Position numbers and translations under genes: made by a program. Below the pieces are notes generated by a model. That model saw nothing but the letters and a program-made list of their open reading frames with translations, had not been told where the DNA came from and searched no databases. This document shows positions 47,401-58,262 of a stretch of DNA of 64,000 nucleotides, piece after piece (positions within the stretch are counted from its first letter, which is position 1; the number at the start of each line of letters is the position of its first letter). The DNA lies in contig NC_046679.1 in assembly GCF_009870125.1 (NCBI RefSeq), positions 15,624,001 to 15,688,000 on the forward strand, given 5' to 3'. This stretch comes from Drosophila pseudoobscura. Lineage: Eukaryota > Arthropoda > Insecta > Diptera > Drosophilidae.

Positions 47401-49627
47401 TTGTAGTTGTAGCTGGCTAGGATCAGGATCAGCGTAGACTTGGAAATTATTGTTCAAAATTATAGAGTATGTGCCGGGAAGGGCACCCTCTTAGACACCG
47501 TCTGACCCCTCTTAATCATTAGTCCTTGCTGCTGTAAAACAAGAGCGCCTGCACCTGCCTTGTATTTCGCTAATGAGGCTGACAGCAGTCGAGAGCTTTG
47601 TTGTTAAGAGGCTGCTACAGCTAGAGAAACGTCTGTGGCAAATGCTTAGCCTGTGTCTCATTTCAATAATTCTTAACCCTTTCAGATCTGGACGCGGACA
47701 GTCAGAATGAAGCGCCCAACGCCGCCATGTCGGGCCTGGAGTCAGAATCGGAGTCGGATGCGGGCGAGGCCGTACAAGATGATACCCTAGAACCAGCCGA
47801 CTGCGTGGAGACCACCTATGTGCCCTTCACCGAAGAGGAGTTTGGGGAGGTAACTAAACGGAAGTCATCTCCCTCCCGCAACATTTCACACGTTTCTTCT
47901 TCAGCAAGGGGAGCAGGTGGAGGAGTTGGCCGAAGAGAACAAGAGCCTCATCTGGTGCATTGTGAAGCAGGTGCGTCCTGGCATGGATCTGAGCAAGGTG
48001 GTGCTGCCCACGTTCATCCTGGAGCCACGTTCGTTTCTCGACAAGCTCTCGGACTCGTATTACCACGCAGATTTGCTCTCCAAGTAGGTCATCTCTTCCC
48101 CTAACGTGTGCTTCATTACTAACTAAGACTCTGACTCTGACTCTCTCTGTAGGGCCGTGCAGGAGGATGATGCATTCACGCGCATGAAGATCATCGTGCA
48201 ATGGTACATGTCCAGCTTCTACAAGAAACCCAAGGGCCTGAAGAAGCCCTACAATCCGATATTGGGCGAGACGTTCCGCTGCTATTGGCAGCATCCCAGC
48301 GGCAGTCGGACATTCTATATTGCCGAGCAGGTCTCGCATCACCCGCCCGTGTCGGCCTTCTACGTGACGAATCGCGAGGATGGCTTCAGCATCACCTGCT
48401 CCATCTTGGCGAAATCGAAGTTCTACGGCAATAGCACCTCCGCCGTCCTTGAGGGGGCGGCCACGATGACGCTATTGCCGCGCGGTGAATGCTACACGGC
48501 GACCACGCCCTACGCCCACTGCAAAGGCATTCTGATGGGCACGCTGTCCATGGAGCTGGGCGGCAAGATAAACATCGAGTGCGAGAACACCGGTTACAGG
48601 ACGGAGTTAGAGTTCAAGCTGAAGCCATTCCTCGGCGGCTCAGAGTCCACCAATGTGGTTGTGGGTAAAATCAAGCTGGGCAAGGAGACGCTGGCCACCA
48701 TCAATGGACACTGGGACAGGGAGTGCCGCATCAAGGACGCCAAGACGGGCGAGGAAACCCTTCTGTTCAAGGTGGATGCCGATCTGCGCGCTAAGCGGCT
48801 CCCTCGATACCTGGTCCCCGTCGAGGCGCAGGAGCCGCACGAGTCGCAGCGCCTGTGGGAACGCGTCTCTGAATCCATTGCACGCGAGGATCAGGTGGCT
48901 GCCACCGAAGAGAAGACCGTACTGGAGGAGAAGCAGAGGGCCGCCGCCAAGGAGCGTTCGAGCATCGAGGCCCCATACGTGCCCAATCTCTTCGAGCTGG
49001 ATAGCTACGGCCAGTGGATATACAAGTACGCCGACCTTCGGCCCTGGGACGTCCGGAACGATGTGCGGCAGTACGAGTGCCAGTACAAGGTGCTGACCCA
49101 GACGCGCCACAAGTCGGTTCCCATCGTCCACGGGGCCGAACTCATGCATCCCCTGCGGAGCTCCATCGAACCGGTGGCCCGCTCGCACAGACAATCGGGG
49201 GCTGCCTCCTCGAAGGCGCCCAAGGCCAAGAACAAGAGCCTGGTTCTGGCGCCGCGAGACACCAACTCGGACTCCAGCCAGTCCCCCCAGGGCGTGGTCA
49301 AGCGGAGCTCCTCCAGCTCGATTAGGCAGTAAGTGAAAGGGCATTGCCTCTCTCCTCGTGGAAAGTACTACAGTATCGATTTTTCTACCTTTCAGAATTA
49401 ACGCGGCCCTCGATCAGGTTAACCGGGTGCTGGAGGAGCACTCGAAGCAGCTGAACGACATAAGTCGGCGACTAGAGCGAATGCAGTATGCTCCCCCGGC
49501 GCACCTGAGACATGGCGCACAGAACATGCTGGGCGGCGGTGTGGCCCTGTCGACGGTGATCAAGTCGCTGATCTATGCTCTCATTGGGCTGACCTTTAGC
49601 CTGATCCTGCGCTGGCTGTTCAAGTAA
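38030..49627 (+). CDS. ORP5/8-type oxysterol-binding-related protein
   Basis: Exons: 38030-38459, 42013-42114 (cassette), 45652-45701, 46222-46600, 46672-46908 (or to 47343), 47686-47849, 47905-48083, 48153-49328, 49396-49627. Phases agree throughout and give 982 residues, or 1,127 with the long exon 5. After a Ser/Gly/Thr-rich leader comes a PH domain (about 220-355), an acidic linker, the lipid-transfer ORD with the signature EQVSHHPP (about 570), a coiled coil, and one C-terminal membrane helix ([20 protein letters not shown]). PH plus ORD plus tail anchor is the ORP5/ORP8 pattern. These proteins sit in the ER, bind plasma-membrane phosphoinositides and exchange phosphatidylserine for PI4P. 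The start is CCAACCATGC. The intron after 45701 appears to use a GC donor. Confidence 0.88.
38460..42012 (+). other. ORP gene intron 1
   Basis: 3,553 bp with canonical ends. Contains T/C-rich and CA microsatellites, short GTAGTTGTCGCT repeats near 39083-39130, poly-C near 39740-39752, and TATA/CATA repeats before the acceptor. No nested gene seen. Confidence 0.65.
42013..42114 (+). CDS. ORP gene exon 2, symmetric cassette
   Basis: 102 nt, phase 1 at both ends, encoding [20 protein letters not shown] and a Ser/Pro-rich tail. Acceptor TCCTCAG and donor CCAG|GTGAAG. It can be skipped without a frame change. The basic RRPSLK stretch looks like a kinase site. Confidence 0.65.
42115..45651 (+). 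other. ORP gene intron 2 with possible internal promoter
   Basis: 3,537 bp. It holds (GA)n at 42300-42316, a CTGATCAC tandem repeat at 42383-42439, a possible alternative first exon near 43540-43695, a (CTCTG)n tract near 44490-44520 and GT repeats near 45022-45045. GC-rich DNA at 44380-44760 could be an internal promoter for a shorter form. Confidence 0.5.
42383..42439. repeat. CTGATCAC octamer tandem repeat
   Basis: About six copies of CTGATCAC/CTGATCAT in tandem; each contains the palindrome TGATCA. Confidence 0.75.
45652..45701 (+). CDS. ORP gene exon 3, GC donor
   Basis: 50 nt encoding [17 protein letters not shown] with the split first codon. It enters in phase 1 and leaves in phase 0 at GATAAG|GCAAGT. 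Confidence 0.65.
45702..46221 (+). other. ORP gene intron 3 (GC-AG)
   Basis: 520 bp beginning GCAAGT and ending TTATAG. Contains a (TCTGG)n tract at 45855-45880. No gene seen. Confidence 0.6.
46222..46600 (+). CDS. ORP gene exon 4, start of PH domain
   Basis: Encodes [19 protein letters not shown] and then most of the PH domain from [20 protein letters not shown]. Ends in phase 1 at ATCG|GTGAGT. Confidence 0.85.
46672..47343 (+). CDS. ORP gene exon 5, two donors
   Basis: The PH domain ends here. A donor at 46908 (CACG|GTAAGT) gives the short form. The open frame continues through a Ser/Pro-rich stretch to a second possible donor at 47343 (AAGG|GTGATG). Both are phase 1, so either joins exon 6 in frame; the long form adds 145 residues. 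Confidence 0.65.
47686..49627 (+). CDS. ORP gene exons 6-9, ORD and tail anchor
   Basis: Exons 47686-47849, 47905-48083, 48153-49328 and 49396-49627 are separated by introns of 55, 69 and 67 bp. They carry the acidic linker, the whole lipid-binding ORD, the coiled coil and the terminal membrane helix, with TAA at 49625-49627. Confidence 0.88.
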
Positions 49628-49986
49628 ATGCGGACGGGCAGGAGAGGGCAGGGCAGTTGCGGGCGCAATTTGTTTAGACTTAAGAATACATTTTGGTCAA
49701 CCTTTAGATAACTTATAATACACCCTATAAAGAAAGATTCTGACTGTACGACGCCTACTATTGTATTGTATACTGTATTGCCTTTGCCCGCTGCCAGAGA
49801 TGTGCAGCTAGAAGCTCTATTTGCGCGAGAATCCAATCACGAACTAAGTCATAAGTGTTTGCCGTATGTACTCGTAAGTCCCCTCCCCTCCCCACTCACC
49901 CACTATCCCGCAGTTAACGGCCTAGTGCAAGTCTCCTTCTTAACTCCGTAGCACTTTTTGGGTAGGCTAGGATAGCGGATAGATAA

Positions 49987-50017
<31 letters not shown>

Positions 50018-50395
50018 TGCATATAGTATAGTTGCACCTGATTTCGTAAAAATTCCAATATCTTCGATACTACTGTTTGGCTAGTTCGCTTTTTCGTTTC
50101 GTTGTTGTCTCTCCCTTCTTTGAGTAATTATACGAATACGTACTCTTTTATTACCTTTTAACCGATTACCTTTTAGAGCGATTAACGAACGAACAATGCT
50201 CGAGAGGCTGTCTGCTCGACACCACCCGCACCCTAGAGATTTAATGCGAAAGTGCTTATAATATGTATCTAATTTTAGTACTACCTATATCTTATATACA
50301 TGACCTCCTGTTTTCCCTTGTATTCCCCCAAGACCTGCAAGCATTTCACTTGAAGTGCATATTTAATAAACTATCTTTTTTTCAAATCAAATAAA
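49628..50395 (+). other. ORP gene 3' UTR
   Basis: Contains a CA repeat near 49993-50017 and two poly(A) signals AATAAA at 50365-50370 and 50390-50395. Confidence 0.6.
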
Positions 50396-51190
50396 AAGAG
50401 GCTATTGCCCATCTTTAAATGACATTTAATGGGGATGGGATTGGGGAGTAGTCCCACAGGGATAAGGTATACATACATACAGTATAGTATGGAATAGTAT
50501 GAAAATTCCTCTGGCTATCATCATCAAGATTCAATGCTTTTGAATTGAAATTCGTTCTTAAAGTTCCAGGGAATCCAAGAAACCTTAATGTTTTTATGTC
50601 TGCTGGCGGACACACTGCTGGCCACATTTGTGTATTCCTCTAGTATTCTGGTCAGTGGATATTCTATCAGTGGATATCCCTGTGAATGTCACCTAGTTTC
50701 ATCCCATAGTTTCGATTCCAAATCTATACTTCTTTGGGATTGGATTATATCTAGCCGTTTTCAAAGTTATCCTGAGCAAAACATATCTCCAATTGGGTTA
50801 TTTGATTACAAATTATTCTGTTTAGAATTTAAGATACTGCATTTGCAGTTTTCCTTTTTCCAGCTTGATCGTAAGCTCATCTTGCAGAAAGAGATCGCTC
50901 TGAACATACATAAGTATTCCTTCACCTTAAGTTAATAGGAATCTCCCTGTTTGACATATACAGGATTTATATTTAACCTCTAATCCTATTGGACTGCAAT
51001 CAAAAATTCTCAAATGAGTTCTATAATAGGTTGGGCAATCGTACGGCAAATCTAACTAAATCGTTGAATGATTGGAAAATGTGATAGAATAGCACATCAT
51101 ATAAGATTCGTAGGAGACAACTGTTGGGACTGGTGTTGATAAGGTCTGAATGCAAGATTAGTGGGGTACGTTAAATAGGGGTAATATTTC
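50396..51190. other. Gap between convergent genes
   Basis: No coding frame or RNA gene recognised. Short ATAC repeats lie near 50468-50482. Confidence 0.5.
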
Positions 51191-52212
51191 TTGTTTTCCA
51201 TGTTTTATTGTTGTTGTTTTTAGCTATTCGCTTCGCTTACATTTACAAGTAGTTTATTTATATGTATATTTTGTATATATACTATATATTTTCTACAACA
51301 TTTACGTTCATACTCTGTGTGTCTATGCAGTAAAAGCTGGTTTTACTTGTTTTTCGCTTAATATAGGGACTCTCGCGTCTCGTCTCTCCGTTTTCTAAGT
51401 TTTTGTTTGTTCTAGTATAAGCAACCCGGTTTGTTTTTCAACTTTTCTTTCATGAATAGTGTGGTATTATTTGATTATTTATGCGATCGCGCCGTCGTTC
51501 CGCTTGTAGTCATTTGAGTAAAAGATGCTGCTAAATATCCGCTAAGAGTACACTTATATAAATAGTTGCGTTTTTGTTTTGCGATGACAACTTATGTATG
51601 TATATGTTTAGAGCGGGCGGGGGGTTACACACAGTATAGCAATAACTAGTTTTACCATTATTTGTTTACTTTACTTTACTTTAGTTTGCTTTCGGGGCTT
51701 AACATTTAACACGACGAGAAAAGCTGGAGAGAAGCTAGACTTGACTCGGGGGGTGGGAAACGGGAGAGGCTGGATCTGGGGCTGGGTGACAACAGTTATG
51801 AGGCTAATAGTAGTAGTATTAGTAGTAGTGGGGGGATAGTATAGAGTTTTAGGCTTAAACACCCTGTATTATATGCGTACGTGTGTGCACGTCAGATGTA
51901 CGACAGTACGATGTACGGCTAGCCTTAATTTACAATTGGACATGCATGTGGATCAGCTCTCCTACTATATAGTTACATACAATTGCGCTCTGCACAGCAG
52001 GTAAATAACACTTTTGAGTATATCATTCAAATATAGTATTCATGTAATCATATTCTGTATACATATGCAACTCTATAACTGTATGCGGTTTATGTATGTG
52101 GCATGCATATTGCACTATTCCTCAATGGCTGGTTGACTGGCTCGCTGGCTGGGCTGGGCTGGGCTGCGCTGGCTGCGGACTGGTGGCTGGAGATTGGAGC
52201 GTCGCCTCTCGC
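51191..52212 (-). other. Probable 3' UTR of zinc-finger gene
   Basis: AT-rich and directly after the stop codon on the minus strand. A TTTTATTG word near 51204-51211 provides an AATAAA on the minus strand. Includes a TAGTAGTAGTAT run near 51808-51830 and GGCTGGGCTGGGCTG near 52146-52165. Confidence 0.4.
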
Positions 52213-54208
52213 CTAGCACGTGTGCACCCTTAGATGATTCTGCAGGGTGCTCTTCTGCCGGAACTGCTTGGGACAGTAGGAACAGTTGTAGGGCTTTTCA
52301 CCAGTATGGATCTTCATGTGATTGTTGAGCGTGGCCACCTGTCGGAAGTTAACCTCACAGATCTTGCACTTGTACGGCTTCTCACCCGTATGCGTCTTGA
52401 TGTGATTGACCAGGGTGCTCTGCTGGGAAAAGAACCGCTGGCAGACGCTGCACCCAAACGGACGGTCCGGATTCTCGCCCTTCAGCATGTTGATGTTGCC
52501 CACCATGGTTATGCGACCGGGCGGCGAGGCGGCCTGGAAGTGTTCAGACTTGGTGTTGGTCTGGAAGTGCTCAGACTTGGCCGCAACAGCAGCCACATTA
52601 CTGGCTACCACAGAGCTGACCGTGGTGCCGCTGTCCAGAAAATGCAGTAACGGATGATGCTCCAGCTGGAGGATGTTGTGCGTTGCCCCGTGCAGATTGT
52701 TGGGCAGCAGTCCGCTCGTCAGTTGCTGCGTTCCCGGCGCGAGGGGCACTGGCATCGAGTGATCCACTGCAATTCGATGTGCGGATTGGTTCGGTTGATG
52801 TTGGAAGAGGGTTGATCGGTTGGTGGTTTGGTGGTCGGGTCGGATCGTAACGAATCGGTGTTTGCATGCGTACAAAATTTAAATAAAAGCTTCGTTAGGG
52901 AAGAGCGTTAATGGTCAATGCACACAGTGATAACAGAAAGCGGCTCAGTTGTAGGGCGAACACACAAGCGGCTCACCTGTGGCTGTGACTGTGCCTCCTG
53001 GCTGCTGCTGTTGCTGCTGCTGCTGGGAGGCCAGATGCGTGTGCGTCTTCATGTGGTTGGTGAGGGTGCTCTGCTGTCGGAACTGCATGTGGCAGTAGGA
53101 ACACGTGTATGGTTTATCTCCCGTATGGATCTTTTTGTGATTGGCCAGCGTGGCCAGTTGGCTGAAGGACTTGTCGCACGTCTCACACTTGTACGGCTTG
53201 GGATCGATGTGCGTCCGCTCGTGGTTGTGCAGCGTGCTCAGCTGCGGGAATCGCCGCTTGCACACGCTGCACTGGTACGGTTTCACCAGCTCCTCGGCCG
53301 CCGGCGAGCTGTAGCTGCCGGAGTATAGAGTCTTTGAGATTTGTACGCGCGGCATATGCTGCTGCTGCTGCTGGTAGGCGTTGTGCATCTGATTCGCCTG
53401 CGATTTCCTCATCTTCCCAGATGACTGCGGCTGGGGCTGATAGTTGAGTAGTGACGTCGGCGTGCTCGACTCTGCCGCTATGTGGGGGAGAGTGCGGAAT
53501 GGGAAACAGTTGTTGGGATGTTCAGGGTCTGGCCGAAGGTGATTCCTCAGTCAAAGGCTTGCACTTACCCTTATGCGTCTTGATGTGATTGATCAGTGTG
53601 CTCTGCTGCCGAAAGTCCTTGGCGCAAATGTTGCAGGTGAACGGCTTCTCGCCAGTGTGGATCTTCACGTGGTTGGTCAGTGTCGAGATCTGGCGGAATG
53701 CCTTGTCGCAGTGCTTGCACTTGTAGGGCCGTTCATCGGTGTGTATTTTCATGTGGTTGCGTAACGTCGTGAGCTGCCGGAATTTGTTCTTACACACGTG
53801 GCACTGCTTCTTTTTGCGCGGGTCGTCCACCACCGACTCCTCCTCTTTGATGAAAGTCTGCACAATCTCCTGCTTCATGGGCGGTATGGGCGTGTGATTG
53901 CCCCCGCTATTCGTTGTGGTCGTCGATATATCTAGCAGGTGGACCAGTGGATGCTGCGGATGTAGCATGGTCTGGTGGGTGGGATGCTGGATGGCCTGCA
54001 CAGCGGTCAGTTGGTGCAGCGCAAACTGACTCTGCTGCAGGCTGGCCAGGGTGGTCGACTGCTGCAAGGCGTTTCCAGCGCCACCGCCTCCTCCACCCCC
54101 GCCTCCACCACCACCGCCGCCACCACCGTGCGTGGCCAGCTGGGCGGGCGCATAGTGCTGATAGTTGGCCATGGCAGCTGTCGCAGCAGTTGCATGATTC
54201 AGATGCAT
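52213..54208 (-). CDS. Nine-finger C2H2 zinc-finger protein
   Basis: Three coding exons, 54208-53569, 53477-52977 and 52766-52213, all joined in phase 1, give 564 residues. Each exon carries three C2H2 fingers, starting near residues 134, 283 and 486. The linkers between them hold poly-Gly (12 or more), Gln and His/Ala-rich stretches, and the last finger ends at the C terminus (HLRVHTC). All nine fingers share Gln at helix position -1, Thr at 3 and Asn at 6 (patterns RQLTTLRNH, RQISTLTNH and so on). It is most likely a nuclear DNA-binding regulator. The specific orthologue was not identified. A non-coding upstream exon is possible. Confidence 0.85.
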
Positions 54209-54924
54209 AGTAATGGGGTTTGCCTCACCGATCTGAGGTATTCGAAAAATCTTCAGCTCCAGCTAGTGACTTTTGGGTCGCTTATTGTCTGCACATGAAG
54301 GATGCGAGTGGGCGCGTTATACAATTTAATTGAAACCCCGCAGCCATTTGCCACCAGAGCCCCACCACACTCCGCCGTCGGTTTGTTATTTTAGCTGTCT
54401 GCTGCTGCTGCTGCTACCACGACCTGCCCTGGCACCTGGCACGTCGCTTCCACGTATGCGTTATCGCAAGCAATTTGGCAAACACTCTGTCCTGCACAAC
54501 ATGCCACACAGTTTTCACAGTTTTCGCGAATCTTAAAGTTGCGTTTTATATGCTTAATGCAAAATTTTCAGGCCACGCTCTTTTTGTATCCGTATCCTTA
54601 TCAAAACAAAAATGACTGGCGTGGTTTTCCAGGGCCTCGGCACGGGCAGAGCTGCATCGGCAGTGGTCGCTCGCCCACCGATAGTGCATATCGAATAGTC
54701 GGACCAGGGCTGCGCTCCAAAAAAGTGCCGAATTGCGCACTGCGCATATCGCGAATACTTTCGATAGCAACTATCGGCTGGAAAATATCGATGAGTCGAA
54801 AATTACGAACGTAGCGTGTTTCGATATTGGTTTATTAAAAACACAAAAACAAACGGCAGGTATTTTCCGAAAAATTCGAGACCTTCGATATATCAACTAT
54901 CAAAGGCTGAAAACCTGCTTCAGT
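54209..54924. promoter_or_regulatory. Divergent promoter of zinc-finger gene and Sirt2
   Basis: No coding frame. Several half-DRE words cluster near Sirt2: CGATAG at 54764, CTATCGG at 54772, ATATCGATG at 54786 and TTCGATATT at 54820. A (CTG)n tract lies near 54399-54413. The start sites are not determined. Confidence 0.45.
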
Positions 54925-56252
54925 ATGAGCGACAACAATCAGAATGAGACTGCTGCAGTGGAGATCGCCCCGAAGGAAGAGGATTCCGCCGAAAGTGATA
55001 ATAGCGAAGGTCTGTTCGGACTGACAATAAACAATTGTCATGACTGTCATTTAGTAATGTTTTGTGATAATTCCAGGTTGTCTCACAGTAGATGGTATAA
55101 GTCGGCTGCTCGCAAGCACTTTGAATGTAGGTCCCTCATCGACTAAGCAGAAGGAAAAGGTATGGTGGCCCACTCACTGATTAAATGAATGTTGATGCAT
55201 TATTGATTTATTCCAGGTCATAGCGGATTTGACCTTTAAGGGCCTTGCCGACCACTGGCATGAAAATGGATTCAAGAAGATTATCACCATGGTTGGAGCC
55301 GGAATATCCACATGTAAGTCAACTGAGTGTACGTCTGGCCGCGCCTTTTACATTTGTTGCCACTCGTTTAGCCGCTGGCATACCGGACTTTCGATCACCC
55401 GGCTCGGGACTGTACGACAACCTGGCTAAATACAAGCTACCCTACCCCACGGCCATATTTGAGTTGGGTTATTTTAAGAAGAAACCAGCTCCCTTCTTTG
55501 CCCTGGCCAAGGAGCTGTACCCTGGTTCGTTTGAGCCAACTACGGCACACTATTTTATTCGGCTGCTGCATGAGAAGGGTCTGCTGCTGAGGCACTACAC
55601 GCAGAACATTGACACGCTGGATCGCCTGGCAGGCATACCCGATGAAAAGTTAATCGAGGCGCATGGCAGCTTCCATACAAACCATTGCATTGGCTGTAAG
55701 AAGGAGTACGACATGGCGTGGATGAAGAAGGAGATCTTCTCCGATCGGCTGCCTACCTGCACAAGCTGCGAGAAAATCGTGAAGCCGGATATTGTCTTCT
55801 TTGGCGAAAATCTACCCGAAAAGTTCCACAACAGTTTAGATGGAGACTTCAAGGAGTGTGACCTTTTGATCATCATGGGCACCACGCTGGAAGTGCATCC
55901 GTTTGCATCGCTGGCGCAGCTCCCTGGGCCGCGCTGTGTGCGACTGCTGATTAATCGCGACGCCGTGGGACGTCCCAAATACACCACCTGGATGGATGGA
56001 CACAACGACGATTTTCTGCTCTACAACCGGCCCAACAACACGCGGGATGTGGCCTTCCTTGGTGACTGTGACGAGGGTGTGCTGGAACTGGCCAAAAATC
56101 TGGGCTGGGAGGACGAGCTGCAGGAGCTCATCTCCACTGAGCGAAAACTGTTGACCGAGCAGGAATTGGTTGCAAAACAGAAGCCGCACGCTGAGGAGGC
56201 TGCCTCTACCAGTAGCCCCGAGAAAACTGCACCGCAGGAAAGAACGGATTAG
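54925..56252 (+). CDS. Sirt2: Sirt2, NAD-dependent protein deacetylase
   Basis: Four exons, 54925-55009, 55077-55159, 55217-55313 and 55372-56252, with introns of 67, 57 and 58 bp, give about 381 residues. The NAD-binding motif [17 protein letters not shown] spans exons 3 and 4. [12 protein letters not shown] and the catalytic His186 in EAHGSFH follow. A zinc site C194-x2-C197-x20-C218-x2-C221 is complete. KPDIVFFGE and [15 protein letters not shown] are typical of class I sirtuins closest to SIRT2. Family knowledge: SIRT2 deacetylates tubulin and other cytosolic and nuclear lysines, using NAD+. The N terminus is acidic ([12 protein letters not shown]). The first-exon donor GAAG|GTCTG is weaker than the others. 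The C terminus ends in a Ser/Thr-rich tail. A partial copy of its 3' end lies 1.9 kb downstream. Confidence 0.9.
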
Positions 56253-56769
56253 ATAGTTAAATTAGTAGTTAGGTTCGGTTTAGAGTGCAATTTGTAAACA
56301 TGGCAGATGTATAAATGGACAAAGGAATGCGCAGCATTGCTTGTAAATCCAGAGCGTTTCATTTCATTTTGATTCGGCTCGTTTGCGGCTTTCGATTTGT
56401 CCTCTCGACGACATGTAAAGGACGTGAACGAAGCCATAGACTATACCCAATGAAAATATATAGGACTATAAGCTGATTTGTTATAAGCCACATGATTGGT
56501 TATGCTGAAGTGCAGATCAGGGCGAAGCATCAGATCGGGGAGATCAAGTATTATACTTTATCGATTGCTAATGTGGAATTAGTTCGTTTTGTCTCCGAGG
56601 TTGTTCAGAAGATACCTTTAATTCTTTCAAAAAGAAATTCCCAAATAATCTTTAATTCCTCAATCCGGAATTACGTAACGATATAAAATATTTTAACTAT
56701 CATTTACCTCCACACTGACTAATATTGTGTGACAATTCCATATTCCTTATCTTTTATGAAGAAGGTCTG
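56253..56769 (+). other. Sirt2 3' UTR and flank
   Basis: The piece 56265-56400 is partly copied at 58138-58262. No further gene recognised. Confidence 0.5.
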
Positions 56770-57664
56770 CCTATGCACTACCTGAGCGGATAATCCACAC
56801 ACTTAACCTCACCAATCTGGACCTCTTCGACGTGGTCTTTAAACAAGAAGTCTGCCGTCGCTGGACATCGGAATACGTCAACGAACTACGGAAACGAAAC
56901 AAGTGGACAGTGGACAGCGCCATCATCACCACCAGGCTCGAGGCTCTCAATGTAGGTCTCGGAATGCTGATGACGGCACAGGTTGAAGGTCCGCTAGATG
57001 AGCTGTCGAGAATTCCGCAGTACACCCTCGAGCGTTCGGGCTCCTCGAAATTTATCGTGTTGAATATTTTGGCGTTCCGAGCCATTCGATAGAGAGTCCT
57101 AGATCTCTCGAACAGACAATCTTGGAAGTCGGGCGACTTGAAAACCTTTGCGATCATATTGTTCTTCTACTGAGAAGGCTGAAATGCATACTGTAACTCC
57201 TCCGCCCACGCGTGTTTCAGACAGAGGAGGCAGGCGAAGAAGACTCATGTTCACGCATATCGTTTTCCAATGGTTTAATTAGGTATACCATCTGTTGGGT
57301 ATCTAGCTAGAGGAGCTCCCGCAAGGCAGACCATCATGACCATCATCCCTCGCATCGATGGACGCCTCGATTCCAGACGCCGCCGTCAGGGTTACTAAAT
57401 ACGGACCAGACTGGTCGACCAGCCCAGGAATTGGCTGCCGGGCTTGGGGCAGAGCACTTAAAGCAGCGTACTGTGCCCCAGAATCAGATCAAGGCTCTGG
57501 TTCGGGCATGTGGCTGCAAGCAAACTACAGCGTTGTCGATACAATCAAATATAAGCCTTCAGGACCCTGGTCCAATGTACATGGAGCCGGAAGTGCCCTT
57601 TAGCGAAGCATTCCTACGACATTTTCCATGCAGCGCGCCAGCACAGACTGCATCAGACTCATAA
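56770..57664 (+). pseudogene. Unrecognised coding-like remnant
   Basis: Two open pieces look more like protein than the surroundings. From about 56776 to 57092 one frame reads ALPERIIHTLNLTNLDLFDV and on for about 105 residues to a stop. From about 57311 to 57664 another reads QELAAGLGAEHLKQRTVPQ and on for about 117 residues, with a PEVPFSEAFLRHF stretch. No family was recognised and no convincing start codon or splice joins them. They could be a decayed gene, exons of a live gene with missed introns, or chance. Confidence 0.35.
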
Positions 57665-58016
57665 GCTCTGGACTCCGCTCCTACAATTGGGAGCAAACAA
57701 ATTGCAGTTTTAAATAATAGCTTGAAATTAATAAATCAGACCTCGACCAACAATATTTTGTTGTACTTGCTGTCTGTACAGTACTGTCCACGTGTCTACA
57801 TCCAAGGTAGAAAAAGGTCAATAAAGGGCACTAGAAATTTATCTCGTGCGTTGGAGTTGGATTGGCAATGAATACTGTATAATATTCAATAAATTCAGAA
57901 CACGAACCTGTCGAGACTGTATTGGCAGGTGAATGTGCACCGGAGGCATGGGGCATAAGAAAGTCATGATATTAGCCACATGCACAGAATTTCCACTACT
58001 AGAGATTGGTTACCTG

Positions 58017-58262
58017 TTGGGGATGGGCGGACAGTCTGCAGGAGCTCATCGCCACTGAGCGGCAACCGTTGTGGACTCGCATGAAGAGGAGACCAGCAGC
58101 TGCCGGAAGAGGGCTAGGCGGTATGATAGGGACTAGGGCTTGGTTTAGGGTGCAAATTGTATAGATGGGACATGTTTGAACGGACAAAGGAATGTGCATC
58201 ATGGCTGGTAAATCCCGTGCGTTTCATTTCATTTGGCTCTGGCTCGTTTCCGGCTTTCAATT
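58017..58262 (+). pseudogene. Partial duplicate of Sirt2 3' end
   Basis: GCAGGAGCTCATCGCCACTG at 58039 matches the Sirt2 coding end near 56120, and the 58138-58262 part (TTGGTTTAGGGTGCAA, ACGGACAAAGGAATG, GTTTCATTTCATTT) matches the Sirt2 3' UTR at about 56276-56398. The last coding stretch between them is shortened and carries frameshifts. It is a non-functional fragment, diverged by perhaps 20 percent by eye. Confidence 0.75.
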
